A stretch of DNA of 64,000 bases from Campylorhamphus procurvoides (lineage: Eukaryota; Chordata; Aves; Passeriformes; Dendrocolaptidae). The position numbers were made by a program, and so were the translations under genes. Location: contig WBMV01001245.1 in assembly GCA_013396655.1 (NCBI GenBank), positions 62,001 to 126,000 on the forward strand, in the 5' to 3' direction. Of this stretch, positions 62,363 to 64,000 are shown piece by piece; the first letter of the stretch is position 1, and each line of letters begins with the position of its first letter. The notes under the pieces are model-generated. The model was not told the origin of the DNA and did not search any database. It saw only the letters and a program-made list of their open reading frames with translations.

Positions 62363-62956
62363 TGTGCTGGTTTTGGCTGGGGTAGAGTTAATTTTCTTCA
62401 TAGTGGCTGGTATGGGGCTGTGTTTTGGATTTGTGCTGGACTCTGCGTTGATAATATAGAGATGTTTCTGTTCTTGATGAGTAGTGCTTACACAGAGCCA
62501 AGACCTTTTCTGTTTCTCCTACTGACACTCTGGCAAGGAATTTTGGGGGTGCATGGGAAATAGGGAAGAGATGTGCCCAGGACAGGTGACCCCAACTGAC
62601 CAAAGGGATATTCCATACCATATGACATCATAGTCAGTATATAAAGTGGGGAGAAGAAGGTGGAAGTGGGGGATATTTGGAGTGATGGTATTTGTCTTCC
62701 CAAGTCACCATGACATGTGATGGGGCCCTGCTCTCCTGGGAATGGCTGAACACCTGCCTGACCACAGATAGCTGTGAAAGAATTCCTTGTTTTGCTTTGC
62801 TTGTGTGCACAGCTTTTGCTTCCCCTATTAAACTGTCTTTATCTGCTCATGAGCTTTATAGCTTTTACCCTCCTGATTCTCTCCCTGGTCCCACTGGTGT
62901 GGGGTGAACGAGTAGCTGTGTGGGGCTTACTTGCCAGCTGGGCTGAAACCATAACA
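62363..62956 (+). mobile_element. Solo LTR, probably ERVL-type (about 594 bp)
   Basis: Begins TGTGCTGGTTTTGGCTGGGG and ends GGCTGAAACCATAACA, so the ends are TG...CA. An internal TATAAA near 62640 and ATTAAA near 62828 sit in LTR-like order, giving + orientation. I recognise the opening as an abundant avian ERVL LTR family. No internal retroviral genes are present. I could not find matching target duplications, so the right edge is uncertain by several bases. Confidence 0.75.
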
Positions 62957-64000
62957 CCAGGGCAGGGAAATACTTCCACGTAAAAACACACATCAGGCAT
63001 GAGAAAAGTACCCTGAGAAAGGCTGGTGGTCAGTTTTGGCTAAGGTCAATTACAAACTTGTAAACGGTTGAGAGAAAGAACAGAAAAAGTAAATTACTAG
63101 TATTGTTTCTGCAAGGGTTTCCATATTTTACTCTGCTGTTAAAATACAGTAATACAGAATAAGTAGGCTTGGACTTGTCACAGTTTTGTGACCTTTTCAC
63201 AGTGCAATATTCCCTCAGATATTTTTCCCTTCTTCAGCAGACACTTTTTAAGCAACATCTCTTCTTAACGTATGTTCAAGCTGTACTGTAAACTGTGCCA
63301 TTAGTTAAGAAGGACTAACTCTACTGACAAACCAAATCCAAAACTGCACATACTGGCATACTCTCCACCACCTGCATCAGTGCCATTCAAAAAACTCCGT
63401 TTCTTTTCTGTGTCCTCACACACAAATAAGGCTGGGCACTGTTTTGGCCTCTATTTTTGTTGAAGTAGTGTAAGAGGGAAATCGTGCATGGGTGTTAGGG
63501 GAATTCCCTGATGGAGCTGGTATGCCTCAGTTCCAGTAAACGCAAAGCTGAAAATGCCTGATACAGGGAGAACATATTCCAAAATAAACAGAAGATAGCA
63601 TTTGTAACTGCAAAGTTGAGCTGACCTTTGTTAGCAATTCATTTGTACTCAGGGAAGGTTCTCAGCTGGTGAAAATAATAAAATGCAACAGTGATTTTGA
63701 TGAAGGAATGTGAACTTACTTTACCCGGGGAATAAGCCTTTATCTTAAGTAAACATAGAACTCGCATTTGTCTGTTCCACTGCAAAGCCCTTTTTCCTTA
63801 GAGTTTGTCTCACATCAGAATATTAAAGGCAAACCCCACAACTCCATAAAGGGTAAAGAGTGCTAGGCAAGCGTTAGGTTTTTCTGTTTTAAAGTGAGTT
63901 TGTATTTTTATTTCTAGAGAAGGGACAGAGTGACAGGGAATTTGCAGTAGTCCCAGAGCAAGAAAAATAGAAATTCTTTAGAACTACTGAAGTGAGATGT
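62957..64000. other. Intergenic, nothing recognised
   Basis: The last kilobase of the window. No exon, repeat family or RNA gene is seen. Confidence 0.45.

Overview
This is vertebrate nuclear DNA and almost certainly avian: compact GT-AG genes, many short CR1 LINE fragments, endogenous-retrovirus LTRs and no Alu-like SINEs. One LTR resembles a family I associate with perching birds, so a passerine is my guess, but the sequence does not prove it.

The window holds two complete, convergently transcribed genes for terminal complement proteins. C6 lies on the + strand (start codon 492, stop 21377-21379, 17 coding exons, 934 codons). C7 lies on the - strand (start codon 57038, stop ending 35773, 18 coding exons, 834 codons). 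I placed every splice junction by reading the protein frame through it, and both frames stay open throughout. Both proteins are secreted, and after C5 cleavage they join C5b in turn (C5b6, then C5b-7) to start the membrane attack complex. They share the module order TSP1, LDLRA, MACPF, EGF, TSP1, two CCPs and two FIMs, and C6 has one extra N-terminal TSP1.

Layout: 1-476 is sequence 5' of the first C6 coding exon. 492-21379 is C6, with CR1 fragments in several introns and one likely GC-AG intron. 21380-35772 is the 14.4 kb tail-to-tail interval. It holds a CR1 copy split by a solo LTR with a 6-bp target duplication, a second CR1, a possible further LTR, and a previously unlabelled relic: three decayed exons resembling C6 exons 2, 3 and 16, in order and on the same strand. 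35773-57038 is C7, with a CR1 in its last intron. 57039-64000 is 5' of C7 and carries a pentanucleotide microsatellite, a CR1 tail and a second solo LTR. No other functional gene, structural RNA, CRISPR array or bacterial-type feature was found.

The most interesting signal is the relic of a C6-like gene between the two living genes, at about 27677-28740.
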